Assembly: GCA_021792975.1 (NCBI GenBank)
Contig: JAJYTR010000014.1
Location: 1 to 35,056 of the forward strand
Reading direction: 5' to 3'
Origin: Pseudomonadota bacterium
GTDB taxonomy: Bacteria > Pseudomonadota > Gammaproteobacteria > Xanthomonadales > Rhodanobacteraceae
Length of the DNA stretch: 35,056 nt
Each line of letters starts with the position of its first letter. Position 1 is the first letter of the stretch. The notes under the pieces were generated by a model. It was not told where the DNA came from. It made no database searches and saw nothing but the letters and a program-made list of their open reading frames with translations. Shown piece after piece: positions 1-11,889 of the stretch. Position numbers and translations under genes: made by a program.

Positions 1-138
1 CATGACGTCATCCCGGACGGCGCCCCCTGCTTTACTGACGTCATCCCGGACGGCCCGCAGGGCCGGGCCGGGATCCAGACGGGCACTTCGCAAGTACGAC
101 TGGATCCCCGGTTCGCGCTGCGCGCGCCCGGGGATGAC
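1..138. repeat. REP-like nested palindromic repeat
   Basis: Two hairpins are joined head to head. ATCCCGG (43-49) pairs with CCGGGAT (68-74), with an inner GGCCC-gca-GGGCC stem at 52-64. ATCCCCGG (104-111) pairs with CCGGGGAT (128-135). The halves are also mutual inverted repeats: GATCCAG (72-78) pairs with CTGGATC (100-106), and the outer arms read GTCATCCCGG and CCGGGGATGAC. A partial extra copy, GACGTCATCCCGGACGG, lies near position 4. GTCATCCC/GGATCCAG elements of this kind are common dispersed intergenic repeats in Xanthomonadales. The element lies 3' of the histidine kinase gene, where it could stabilise or end the transcript (inference). Nothing convincing as a gene is seen in 1-282. 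Confidence 0.7.
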
Positions 139-282
139 AGCCAAAAAGCGAAAGTCCTCCCCGCCGACGCACTCCCTTTCCTGACGTCCTGCACGGCCTG
201 CGCTTTTTTGAAACATCCCCGATGCCGCCCCTCTCACTTGGATGCCGTCCCGATGGCCCGCAGCGCCGGGGCGGGGTCCGGC

Positions 283-1593
283 TCAGTCGCGCGCCAGCGG
301 CAGTTCGATGCGGACCTCCAGCCCGCCGTCCTCGCGATTGCGGGCGGAGATGCTGCCGCCGGCGCGCAGGATGGCGCTGCGCGCGATGGCGAGACCCAGC
401 CCGCCCCCGCTGCCGATGTGCTGGCGCGCATCGGCGCTGCGGTAGAACGGTTCGAAGATGCGCGCGAGGTCGGCTTCGGGCACGCCGGGGCCGCGGTCGC
501 GGATGAGCAGTCGCGCGCGGGATGCGGTGTCGTGACCGCTGCGCTGCAGTACCACCGTGATACTGCTGCCCTCGGGCGCGAAGCGCAGTGCGTTGCGCAG
601 TACGTTCTCGATGGCGCTGGCGATGCGGTCCAGTTCGGCGTGCACCGGCATCGCCTCCGGCGGTGGCGCGTACTCGATGGTGAGCGCGCGCTGCTGGGCT
701 TCGAACCGGGCGTCGGCTACGCGCGCGGCCACCAGACCGTCCAGATCGCCGGTTTCGAGTACCCCGCGCGCACCGCTTTCCAGCCGCGACAGGTCCAGCG
801 TCTGCCCGATCAGGCGGTCCATGCGCTCGAGCTCCCGGTTGATGCGGGCATGCGCGGTTTCGCGTTCGGCGGGATCGGTCTCGCCGCGCCCCAGCTCGGC
901 CGCCACGCCCAAACGCGCCAACGGCGAGCGCAGCTCGTGGGCGACGTCGCCGATCAGGCGGCGGTGGTCCTGGATCAGCCGCGCGATGCGCGCGGCCATC
1001 TGATCGAACTCGTGCGCCAGCGCCACCATCTCGCTGCTGCGACCCATGCGCAGACGGCCGACGCGCGCCTCCAGGTCGCCGTCGGCGAAGCGTCGCGCGC
1101 TGGCGCGGATCTGCCGCAGCGGTAGCGCCACGTAACGCGCCAGCAGCAGCGCCACCGCGGCGCTCAGCAGCAGGCCCAGCGCGGCGAAACTCAGCCAGAA
1201 GGCGCGGAACGGCGGTCGCAGGGGATGCGGGGGGCGCACCCAGCGCACGTCCACCCGATAGCGCCGGCCATCGCTGGCGACAGCCTCGCGCTGCACCAGG
1301 AACCCCGGCTGCGGTGGCGGCGGCACGGCGTTGGCCGGCAGCGGCAGCACCCAGACCCGGATGGGCCCGCCCCGCTGGCTGCGCAGCCAGCGGCGCACCG
1401 AGGCGATGTCGTGGCTGCCGATCCGGCGCGTCGTGGCGGCGGCGATGTCCCCGGCCAGCGCGAGCTGGTGCGCCGTGGGCACCCCCACGCGCTCGTGCCA
1501 CACCACGCGCGAGGTGATCCACACGCTGGTCACCATCACCGCGACCAGGGCCAGCCAGAACAGGCCGAACACGCGCCAGTACAGGCCGCCCAT
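283..1593 (-). CDS. cpxA: CpxA-like sensor histidine kinase
   Basis: Inner-membrane sensor kinase of 436 residues. A first membrane segment (about 8-29) and a second (about 131-152) flank a periplasmic domain of about 100 residues. A HAMP domain follows (about 150-203), then HisKA with the phospho-acceptor H219 in a HELRSPL motif. The HATPase domain has an N-box (ENVLRNALRFAP), a G1 box (DRGPGVP) and a G2 box (GSGGGLGLA). All catalytic boxes are intact. The ATG is 2 bp after the regulator's stop codon, so the two are almost certainly co-transcribed and translationally coupled. The CpxA name rests on the strongly CpxR-like partner. The periplasmic domain is short and Pro-rich, so the stimulus cannot be inferred from it. 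It could equally be described as an RstB/CpxA-group kinase. Confidence 0.9.
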   Translation of the reverse strand: MGGLYWRVFGLFWLALVAVMVTSVWITSRVVWHERVGVPTAHQLALAGDIAAATTRRIGSHDIASVRRWLRSQRGGPIRVWVLPLPANAVPPPPQPGFLVQREAVASDGRRYRVDVRWVRPPHPLRPPFRAFWLSFAALGLLLSAAVALLLARYVALPLRQIRASARRFADGDLEARVGRLRMGRSSEMVALAHEFDQMAARIARLIQDHRRLIGDVAHELRSPLARLGVAAELGRGETDPAERETAHARINRELERMDRLIGQTLDLSRLESGARGVLETGDLDGLVAARVADARFEAQQRALTIEYAPPPEAMPVHAELDRIASAIENVLRNALRFAPEGSSITVVLQRSGHDTASRARLLIRDRGPGVPEADLARIFEPFYRSADARQHIGSGGGLGLAIARSAILRAGGSISARNREDGGLEVRIELPLARD

Positions 1594-1595
1594 GT

Positions 1596-2297
1596 TCAGC
1601 CCTCCACGCGGCGGAACAGATAACCCGAGCCGTGCAGGGTGGCGATGCGCGACTGGCCGTCCGGAGCGTTGCCCAGCTTGCGGCGCAGACGCGAGATGTG
1701 CACGTCGATGCTGCGGTCGAAGGGCGACAGACTGCGGCCCAGCGCCGCCTCGGCCAGCAGCTCCTTGTCCACGCCGCGGCCGGCTTCGCGCATCAGCACG
1801 GCGAGGAGGTTGAACTCGGAGGTGGTGAGATTGAGCGGCTGGCCGTCCAGCAGCGCCGTGCGCGTGCCCGCGCGCAGCTCCACCGCGCCGATGCGCATGT
1901 CGGCGAAGCGCGCGTTCTCCGGTTCCTCGCGGCGCGCGCGGCGCAGCACCGCGCGGATGCGTGCGGCCAGCTCGTGCGGATTGCAGGGCTTGGTGAGGTA
2001 GTCGTCGGCGCCGATCTCCAGGCCGAGGATGCGATCCACGTCGTCGCCCAGGGCGGTGAGCATCAGCACCGGCAGGGTGGTCGCCGCGCGCAGCTCGCGC
2101 AGCACGTCCAGTCCCGAGCGCACCGGCATCATGATGTCCAGCACCAGGGCGTCGTAGGGTTCGGCCAGCGCGCGCCGCAGCACGGTGGCGCCATCGAACA
2201 CCGGCTCTACGTCGAAGCCTTCGCGTACCAGGAAGCGCGTCAGCAGGTCGGACAGTTCGCGGTCGTCGTCGGCGAGCAGGATGCGGGCGCCGGCCAT
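1596..2297 (-). CDS. cpxR: CpxR-like OmpR-family response regulator
   Basis: DNA-binding response regulator of 233 residues. The receiver domain has the acidic pair at D10-D12, phospho-acceptor D54 (LVLDIMMP), T81 and K103 (LTKP). A winged-helix OmpR/PhoB output domain spans about 130-230. The C-terminal stretch LSPFDRSIDVHISRLRRKLG closely resembles the E. coli CpxR segment as I recall it, which is why I favour CpxR over other OmpR-family members. The ATG at 2297 starts the receiver directly; the longer open frame upstream is not receiver-like and overlaps the next gene. The order is secreted protein, regulator, kinase, all on the minus strand. A CpxR-type direct repeat upstream of the first gene (3000-3014) suggests autoregulation. 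Confidence 0.92.
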   Translation of the reverse strand: MAGARILLADDDRELSDLLTRFLVREGFDVEPVFDGATVLRRALAEPYDALVLDIMMPVRSGLDVLRELRAATTLPVLMLTALGDDVDRILGLEIGADDYLTKPCNPHELAARIRAVLRRARREEPENARFADMRIGAVELRAGTRTALLDGQPLNLTTSEFNLLAVLMREAGRGVDKELLAEAALGRSLSPFDRSIDVHISRLRRKLGNAPDGQSRIATLHGSGYLFRRVEG

Positions 2298-2376
2298 GGG
2301 CAGGGATTCCGTTGCGGCTCGCGCCGATGGTGGCGCGAGCCGGCGGGCATTGCCAGCCGGCCGCGCGCGCGGGGCA

Positions 2377-2850
2377 TCAGGACCGTGGTGCGGCGGCCGG
2401 CGCCGGGATGGCCTTGAGGTTCTCCTGCAGGGCCTGGCGCAACGTGGCGATGGCGGCGTCGGGGTTGACGGGCATCGCCTGCAGCCGGGCCAGGTGGCCG
2501 AAGGCGAAGTTGCGCAGGACCGGATTGCTGGTCTCCGCCAGCACCTGCCGGTACATCGCCTCGGCGTCCCCACGCCGCCCTGTCACCAGGTACAGATGCT
2601 GCAGCGCGCGCAGGTCGCGCATGGCGGCGAAAAGGCGTGCCGGCCGGCCGTGGCCGAACATGCCGGCATGGCGCATCATGCCGGGGCCGTGCCTGCCGTC
2701 GGGGCGGTGCCAACCCTGGGTCATCATGGCCATCATGGGACCGTCAGCCATCGGCGGCGACGCCGCCAGGGCTTGGCCGGCGCTGCCTGCCAGGCCCAGT
2801 GCCAGCAGCGTGCCCAGGGTGATCGCGAGTCGATTGGAAAGGGGTTTCAT
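2377..2850 (-). CDS. Secreted Met/His-rich protein upstream of cpxRA
   Basis: Small exported protein of 157 residues with no family I can name. Residues 1-30 form a signal peptide (hydrophobic core, then ALA-A cleavage region). Residues 34-67 hold eight Met and four His, including a PGMMRHAGMFGHG stretch, which suggests binding of a soft metal such as copper (inference). Residues about 85-145 are helical and TPR-like (GDAEAMYRQVL, DAAIATLRQAL). The ATG at 2850 is preferred over 2856 because a GGAG lies 8 nt upstream of it. By position it could be a CpxP-like accessory or target of the kinase, but it lacks the LTxxQ motifs of CpxP/Spy, so homology is not claimed. Confidence 0.72.
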   Translation of the reverse strand: MKPLSNRLAITLGTLLALGLAGSAGQALAASPPMADGPMMAMMTQGWHRPDGRHGPGMMRHAGMFGHGRPARLFAAMRDLRALQHLYLVTGRRGDAEAMYRQVLAETSNPVLRNFAFGHLARLQAMPVNPDAAIATLRQALQENLKAIPAPAAAPRS

Positions 2851-2950
2851 GGACATTGCTCCGCAGTGAGGGGGGAAGGTGCCGCCGGCAGCGCGCGGCC
2901 GGAGGGGGAGAGGACGCAGCGCTGGGGGGTGGCGCCGGCGGCAGGCAGGC

Positions 2951-3014
2951 ACTCTAGGCCGGCCGTGGCGGCGCCGTGCAGCGCGCTCCGTTGCGGGATG
3001 TAACGCTTGGTAAC
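2951..3014 (-). promoter_or_regulatory. CpxR-like box and putative promoter of the Met/His-rich gene-cpxRA operon
   Basis: GTAAC-GCTTG-GTAAC at 3000-3014 is a direct repeat with a 10-bp period, close to the CpxR consensus GTAAA-N5-GTAAA. On the minus strand a TAGAGT (2956-2951) could be the -10 hexamer, which would put the box about 55-70 bp upstream of transcription start, a normal activator position. No good -35 is seen, as expected for an activated promoter. A 10-bp perfect inverted repeat (2880-2889 with 2934-2943) lies in the leader. The box also lies 74 bp upstream of the divergent serine biosynthesis gene. Function is inferred. Confidence 0.5.
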
Positions 3015-3087
3015 CGCGGCGGCCGCGCCTCATGCTGCGCTGCGCAAAAGCTTGCGCTAGGCTGCGGTTTTCGCCGGAGCCCCCGCC

Positions 3088-4980
<1,893 letters not shown>

Positions 4981-4994
4981 CGCGGCGTCGCCGC

Positions 4995-7149
<2,155 letters not shown>

Positions 7150-7171
7150 ACGCCCGCGGCGGCGCGCGATC

Positions 7172-8134
7172 ATGGCGCTGACACGCGACGGCCCGCGCAG
7201 TCTTGGCGAGGCGGCCACCGGCGGCACGCTGCGCCTGGCCGGTTACCTGCTGCTGGGCGTGATGCTGATGATGTTCGACCACCGCAACGGCTGGTTGCCG
7301 CGGTTACGCGGCGCCGCGGCCATGCTGGTGCAGCCGGCGTGGCGGCTGGCGGCCACGCCGGGCCGGCTGGTCGAGGATGCGCGCCGCCAGCTCGCCAGCG
7401 CCGCGTATCTGCGCCGCGAGAACGCGCGGTTGCGCGACAACCTGCTGCTGGCCAACGTGCGCATCGCGCGCATGCAGGCGCTGGTGCGCCAGAACCGGCA
7501 GCTGAAACGTCTGCTGGATGCGGTGCAGTCGCTGCAGATGCAGGGCCAGCTGGCGCGCGTGATGGATATCGACCTGGATCCATTCCGGCGGCGCATGGTG
7601 ATCAACCGCGGCGCACGCCAGGGAGTGCACGTCGGCCAGCCGGTGGTGGACGCGCACGGCGTGATGGGGCAGGTCACCGAGGTGCTGCCCGACACCGCCG
7701 TGGTGCTGCTGGTCACCGACCCCAGTTCGGCGTTGCCGGTGGTGGACGCGCGCAGCGGCGTGCGCACGCTGGCCTACGGCGCCGGCCGTGGCGATCTGCT
7801 GGACTTGCCCGACCTGCCGGTCACTGCCGACGTGCGCGTGGGCGACGAACTGCTCAGCTCCGGATTGGGCGGGCGCTTTCCGGCCGGTTTTCCGGTCGGG
7901 CGCATTACAGCCCTGAAGCCGGATGCCTCCGGCAGCTATCTGCGCGCCGTGGCGCGGCCGCTGGCGCATCTGGACCGCAGCGATCACGTGCTGCTGCTGC
8001 GCGATCTGGCCGAACCATTCGGGCCGCCGGCGCCGGCGCCGGCGGCCGGGCCACCGGCCGCCCTGCTGGGACCGGCCGCCGCGGGCAGCGCCGCGCATCC
8101 CGCGCCGGCACTGCGGCACGGAGCCGGTGCATGA
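7172..8134 (+). CDS. mreC: Rod-shape determining protein MreC
   Basis: Inner-membrane anchored periplasmic protein of 320 residues. One N-terminal membrane segment (about 19-35) is followed by a coiled coil (about 65-118, repeated Arg/Leu/Gln heptads) and a beta-rich MreC core (GARQGVHVGQPVVD, VLLVTDPSSALPV, LSSGLGGRFPAGFPVG). The last 35 residues are Pro/Ala/Gly rich and probably disordered. It links cytoplasmic MreB to PBP2 and activates it. It starts 22 bp after mreB and its stop overlaps the mreD start as ATGA. Confidence 0.96.
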   Translation: MALTRDGPRSLGEAATGGTLRLAGYLLLGVMLMMFDHRNGWLPRLRGAAAMLVQPAWRLAATPGRLVEDARRQLASAAYLRRENARLRDNLLLANVRIARMQALVRQNRQLKRLLDAVQSLQMQGQLARVMDIDLDPFRRRMVINRGARQGVHVGQPVVDAHGVMGQVTEVLPDTAVVLLVTDPSSALPVVDARSGVRTLAYGAGRGDLLDLPDLPVTADVRVGDELLSSGLGGRFPAGFPVGRITALKPDASGSYLRAVARPLAHLDRSDHVLLLRDLAEPFGPPAPAPAAGPPAALLGPAAAGSAAHPAPALRHGAGA

Positions 8135-8622
8135 TGCGTCTCGACGGCCAGCGCGTGCTGTTCTACCTCAGCCTGGCACTGGCGGTGCTGCTGCTGCTGC
8201 TGCCCCTGCCCGCAGCGCTGCGTCCGCTGCGGCCATGGTGGCCGGCGCTGGTGCTGGTGTACTGGGTGCTGGAGGCGCCCGGCAGGGTCGGTCTGGCCAC
8301 CGCGTTCCTCACCGGCCTGGCCGCCGACCTGCTGGCCGGCACGCTGCTGGGCGACCAGGCGCTGCGGCTCACGGTGGTCGTGTTCCTGGCGCTGCGCTTC
8401 CGCGCCCGGCTGCGCTTCTTTCCGATGACGCAGCAGGCGCTGGCGCTGCTGCTGCTGCTGGCCAACGACGCGCTGCTGCGCTGGCTGATCCGCGTCGTGT
8501 CCGGCGTGCCGTTGCCGCCGCCTCTGGCCTGGGCCGCGCCGCTGGCGGGCGCCGCCCTGTGGCCGTTCGTGTTCCTGCTGCTGGATGCGCTGCGTGCACG
8601 ACTGCGTCTGCGTGAACCATGA
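8131..8622 (+). CDS. mreD: Rod-shape determining protein MreD
   Basis: Small polytopic membrane protein of 163 residues with about five hydrophobic segments and a LAADLLAGTLLG loop typical of MreD. It is part of the elongasome with MreC, RodA and PBP2. The ATG at 8131 overlaps the mreC stop by ATGA, and its own stop overlaps the mrdA ATG in the same way. The open frame continues far upstream, but that part is a shadow of mreC. Confidence 0.94.
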   Translation: MMRLDGQRVLFYLSLALAVLLLLLPLPAALRPLRPWWPALVLVYWVLEAPGRVGLATAFLTGLAADLLAGTLLGDQALRLTVVVFLALRFRARLRFFPMTQQALALLLLLANDALLRWLIRVVSGVPLPPPLAWAAPLAGAALWPFVFLLLDALRARLRLREP

Positions 8623-10634
8623 GCCGGCGTCACCGCCACCCGCTGCCCGACAGCGGCGGTGATGCGCAGCGCCGGTTCACCCGCCGCGCGTGGGCCAGCC
8701 TGGCACTGATCGCGCTGGCAGTCGCCGGCCTGGGTGTGCGCTTTTTCTGGCTGCAGGTGGTGCGCCACGCCGAATTCGTCACCCGTGCCAACGACAACAG
8801 CATCCACGTGCGCTTCCTGGCGCCGCCGCGCGGCATGATCTTCGACCGCAACGGCACGGTACTGGCCGAGAACGTGCCGGCCTACCGGCTGGAGGTGATC
8901 CCGGACCAGGTGCACGACATGCACGCGATGCTGCAGCGCCTGGCGCGGGTGGTGCCGCTGTCCGCCGACGACCTGCGCCGTTTCCACGAGCTGCTGAAGC
9001 AGTCCCACCGGTTCCAGCCGGTGCCGCTGCGCAACCGGCTCGGCGAGAACGAGATTGCGCGCTTCGCGGTGGAACGCTGGCGGTTTCCCGGGGTCGAGGT
9101 CGCGCCCTACCTGCGTCGCGAGTATCCCTTCGGCATGCTGACCGCCGCGGTGGTCGGCTACGTCGGCAGCGTGGACGCGCGCGAGGCGGAGAAGCTGCAG
9201 GGCACGCCCTGGGCCGACATCAGCCAGATCGGCAAGACCGGCATCGAGCGCCAGTACGAGCGGCTGTTGCGCGGCACGCCCGGCTATGAGCTGGTGGAAG
9301 TCAACGCCGACCAGCGACCGGTGCGCGTGCTCGAACGGGTGCCGCCCAGGCCGGGCGAGAATCTGTACCTGACGCTGGACATGCACATCCAGAAAGCCGC
9401 CTATGCCGGCCTGCGCGGACGCGCCGGTGCCGCGGTGGCGGTGGATCCGCGCAACGGCCAGGTGCTGGCGCTGGCCAGTTCGCCCAGCTACGACCCCAAC
9501 CTGTTTGTCGGCGGTATCAGCGAGAGCAATTACCGCATGCTGCTGGACGACCCGCACCACCCGCTGCTCAACCGCGTCACCGACGGCACCTATCTGCCGG
9601 GCTCGACGGTGAAACCCTTCCTGGCGCTGGCCGGCCTGGAGCTGGGCCTGCGCACGCCGCAGTACACGGTGGACTCGGTGGGCGAGTGGCATATCCCCGG
9701 CGTCGCCGGCCGCGGCTACCGTGACGACGTGCGCGGCGGCGTGGGCGTGGTGGATCTGGCGCGGGCGATCGAGATGTCGGTCAACACCTATTTCTACAAG
9801 CTGGCCTACGACATGGGCATCCAGCGGCTCAGCGCCTTCATGGCTCGGTTCGGTTTCGGCCGGCCTACGGGCATCGACCTGCCGCACGAGGCGGCCGGGG
9901 TGCTGCCCTCAGTGGCCTGGAAGCGCAAGGTGCTGAAGCGGCCCTGGTATCTGGGCGACACGGTGATTTCCGGCATCGGCCAGGGCTACTGGCAGGTCAC
10001 GCCGCTGCAACTGGCCAACGCGCTGTCCACGCTGGCCGATTTCGGACGGCCGCAGCGCCTGCACCTGCTGCTGGCCACCCAGGCCGGCGCCGGTGCGCCG
10101 ATCGTGCCGGCGTCGCCGCCGCCGCCGGGCGCGCCGGTGATCGCGCACCGCGCCGACTGGCAGGCGGTGATGCGGGGCATGGTGCGCGTGGTCGAGGGGA
10201 CACGCGGCACCGCGCGCGGGCTGGACGTGGGCTTTCCCTATCCCATTGCCGGCAAGACCGGCACCGCCGAGATCTACTCGCGCACCTCGAAGCAGTGGGA
10301 CAACGGCCTGCCCACGCAGGAGCTGGCGCTGCGCCACCGCGCGCTGTTCATCGGCTTCACGCCGGCCAGCGATCCGCGCATCGCCGGGGTGGCAGTGCTG
10401 GAGCGCGCGGCCTGGGGCGGGCGCGACGCCGCGCCCATCGTGCGCGACATGTTCGATGCATGGGCGCGCCAGCGCCGTCTGCCCGACGTGCCGCTGCCGG
10501 GCGATGTGCTGCCCGCCTATGCGCCGCTGTCGCTGCCGCCGGGGCAGGCGCTGCCGCCGGTGCCGGCCGCCTCCAGCCTGGCGCCGGCCGGCAGCGTGCT
10601 GGCGCCGTCGCCGGCCGCGGGTGGGCGGCGATGA
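8619..10634 (+). CDS. mrdA: Penicillin-binding protein 2, elongation transpeptidase
   Basis: Class B PBP of 671 residues that crosslinks peptidoglycan during elongation. An N-terminal membrane anchor (about 25-45) is followed by the pedestal domain and the transpeptidase domain. The catalytic motifs are S329-T-V-K332, S387-V-N389 and K546-T-G548, all intact. The C-terminal tail after about 620 is Pro/Ala rich. It overlaps mreD and rodA by ATGA junctions, which fits stoichiometric coupling with RodA, its glycosyltransferase partner. Confidence 0.97.
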   Translation: MSRRHRHPLPDSGGDAQRRFTRRAWASLALIALAVAGLGVRFFWLQVVRHAEFVTRANDNSIHVRFLAPPRGMIFDRNGTVLAENVPAYRLEVIPDQVHDMHAMLQRLARVVPLSADDLRRFHELLKQSHRFQPVPLRNRLGENEIARFAVERWRFPGVEVAPYLRREYPFGMLTAAVVGYVGSVDAREAEKLQGTPWADISQIGKTGIERQYERLLRGTPGYELVEVNADQRPVRVLERVPPRPGENLYLTLDMHIQKAAYAGLRGRAGAAVAVDPRNGQVLALASSPSYDPNLFVGGISESNYRMLLDDPHHPLLNRVTDGTYLPGSTVKPFLALAGLELGLRTPQYTVDSVGEWHIPGVAGRGYRDDVRGGVGVVDLARAIEMSVNTYFYKLAYDMGIQRLSAFMARFGFGRPTGIDLPHEAAGVLPSVAWKRKVLKRPWYLGDTVISGIGQGYWQVTPLQLANALSTLADFGRPQRLHLLLATQAGAGAPIVPASPPPPGAPVIAHRADWQAVMRGMVRVVEGTRGTARGLDVGFPYPIAGKTGTAEIYSRTSKQWDNGLPTQELALRHRALFIGFTPASDPRIAGVAVLERAAWGGRDAAPIVRDMFDAWARQRRLPDVPLPGDVLPAYAPLSLPPGQALPPVPAASSLAPAGSVLAPSPAAGGRR

Positions 10635-11743
10635 ACCGCCTCGCGCTGCGCGCGGAGATGGTGCTGCGCCGTCTGCTGCGCAGGCCGCGCCTGGATCTGC
10701 CGCTGCTGGCGGCCCTGCTGCTGCTGGCGGCCATGGGACTGTTTTTCCTGGCCAGTGCCGCCGATCTGTCCTGGCGCACCATCGGCGCGCAGGCGGCGCG
10801 CTTCCTGCTGGGTTTCGCCATGCTGTACCTGGTCTCGCGGCTGCCGCCGGCGCAGCTGAAGCGCTGGACGCCGGCTTTGTATGCGGCCAGCGTGCTGCTG
10901 GTGGCGCTGGTGCTGGTACTGGGCGAGGGCCGCGGCGCCGACCGCTGGCTCGACCTGGGTGTCCTGCGCTTCCAGCCTTCCGAACTGCTCAAGCTGACCA
11001 TGCCGATGATGGTGGCCTGGTACCTGGCGCAGCGCCCGTTGCCGCCGTCCTGGCGCGACACCGGCGTGGTGCTGCTGCTGATCGCCGTGCCGGCCGCGCT
11101 GATCGCCAAGCAGCCGGATCTGGGCACGGCGCTGCTGGTGATGATGGCCGGCGGGTTCGCGCTGTTCCTTTCGGGATTGTCCCTGCGCCGCATCGGACTG
11201 ATGCTCGCCGTCATGCTGGCGTTGCTGCCGGTGGCCTGGCATCACCTGCACGACTACCAGCGCGAGCGAGTGCTGACACTGCTGAATCCCGAATCCGATC
11301 CGCTGGGCACGGGCTGGCACATCATCCAGTCGGAGATCGCGGTGGGCTCCGGCGGGGTGCTCGGCAAGGGTTTCATGCAGGGCACCCAGGCGCAGTTGCA
11401 GTTCCTGCCCGAGCACACCACCGATTTCATCTTCGCCGTGGTGGGCGAGGAGTTCGGCCTGCTGGGGGTGCTGGTCCTGCTGGCCCTGTACCTGTACATC
11501 ATCGGCCGCAGCATGTGGATCGCGGTCAACGCGCGCGACACCTACGGACGCCTGCTGGGCGGCGCGCTGGCGCTGAGTTTCTTCCTCTACGTGATGGTCA
11601 ACGGCGGCATGATCACCGGCCTGCTGCCGGTGGTGGGCGTGCCGCTGCCGCTGGTCAGCTACGGCGGCACCTCGGCGGTCAGCCTGCTGACCGGCTTCGG
11701 CGTGCTGATGTCGATCCACGCCCACCGCAAGCTGATGAAGTGA
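10631..11743 (+). CDS. rodA: Peptidoglycan glycosyltransferase RodA
   Basis: SEDS-family membrane polymerase of 370 residues that extends glycan strands from lipid II together with PBP2. About ten hydrophobic segments are visible. The family signatures are present: GADRWLDLG, FQPSELLKL, KQPDLGTALL, PEHTTDFIFAVVGEEFG and VSYGGTS near the C-terminus. The ATG at 10631 overlaps the mrdA stop; the open frame extends further upstream only as a shadow of mrdA. Confidence 0.97.
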   Translation: MNRLALRAEMVLRRLLRRPRLDLPLLAALLLLAAMGLFFLASAADLSWRTIGAQAARFLLGFAMLYLVSRLPPAQLKRWTPALYAASVLLVALVLVLGEGRGADRWLDLGVLRFQPSELLKLTMPMMVAWYLAQRPLPPSWRDTGVVLLLIAVPAALIAKQPDLGTALLVMMAGGFALFLSGLSLRRIGLMLAVMLALLPVAWHHLHDYQRERVLTLLNPESDPLGTGWHIIQSEIAVGSGGVLGKGFMQGTQAQLQFLPEHTTDFIFAVVGEEFGLLGVLVLLALYLYIIGRSMWIAVNARDTYGRLLGGALALSFFLYVMVNGGMITGLLPVVGVPLPLVSYGGTSAVSLLTGFGVLMSIHAHRKLMK

Positions 11744-11889
11744 AGCGCCGGTGCGGGCTTGCGGAACCGTAGCGGACCCGCGCGTGGAGCGCCGCCGTGC
11801 ACATGCTAGGCTGCGCCGCGATGTCCGGTCACCGCGGTCGCGTGCACCCTCGCGCGCCGGCACCAGCCCAGGGATTCCCTCGACGCGCC

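Noticed and set aside
195-216. Intrinsic terminator GCACGGCCTGCGC followed by T6
   Set aside because: The stem is imperfect and faces the plus strand, where no upstream gene is present; it points the wrong way for the kinase gene.
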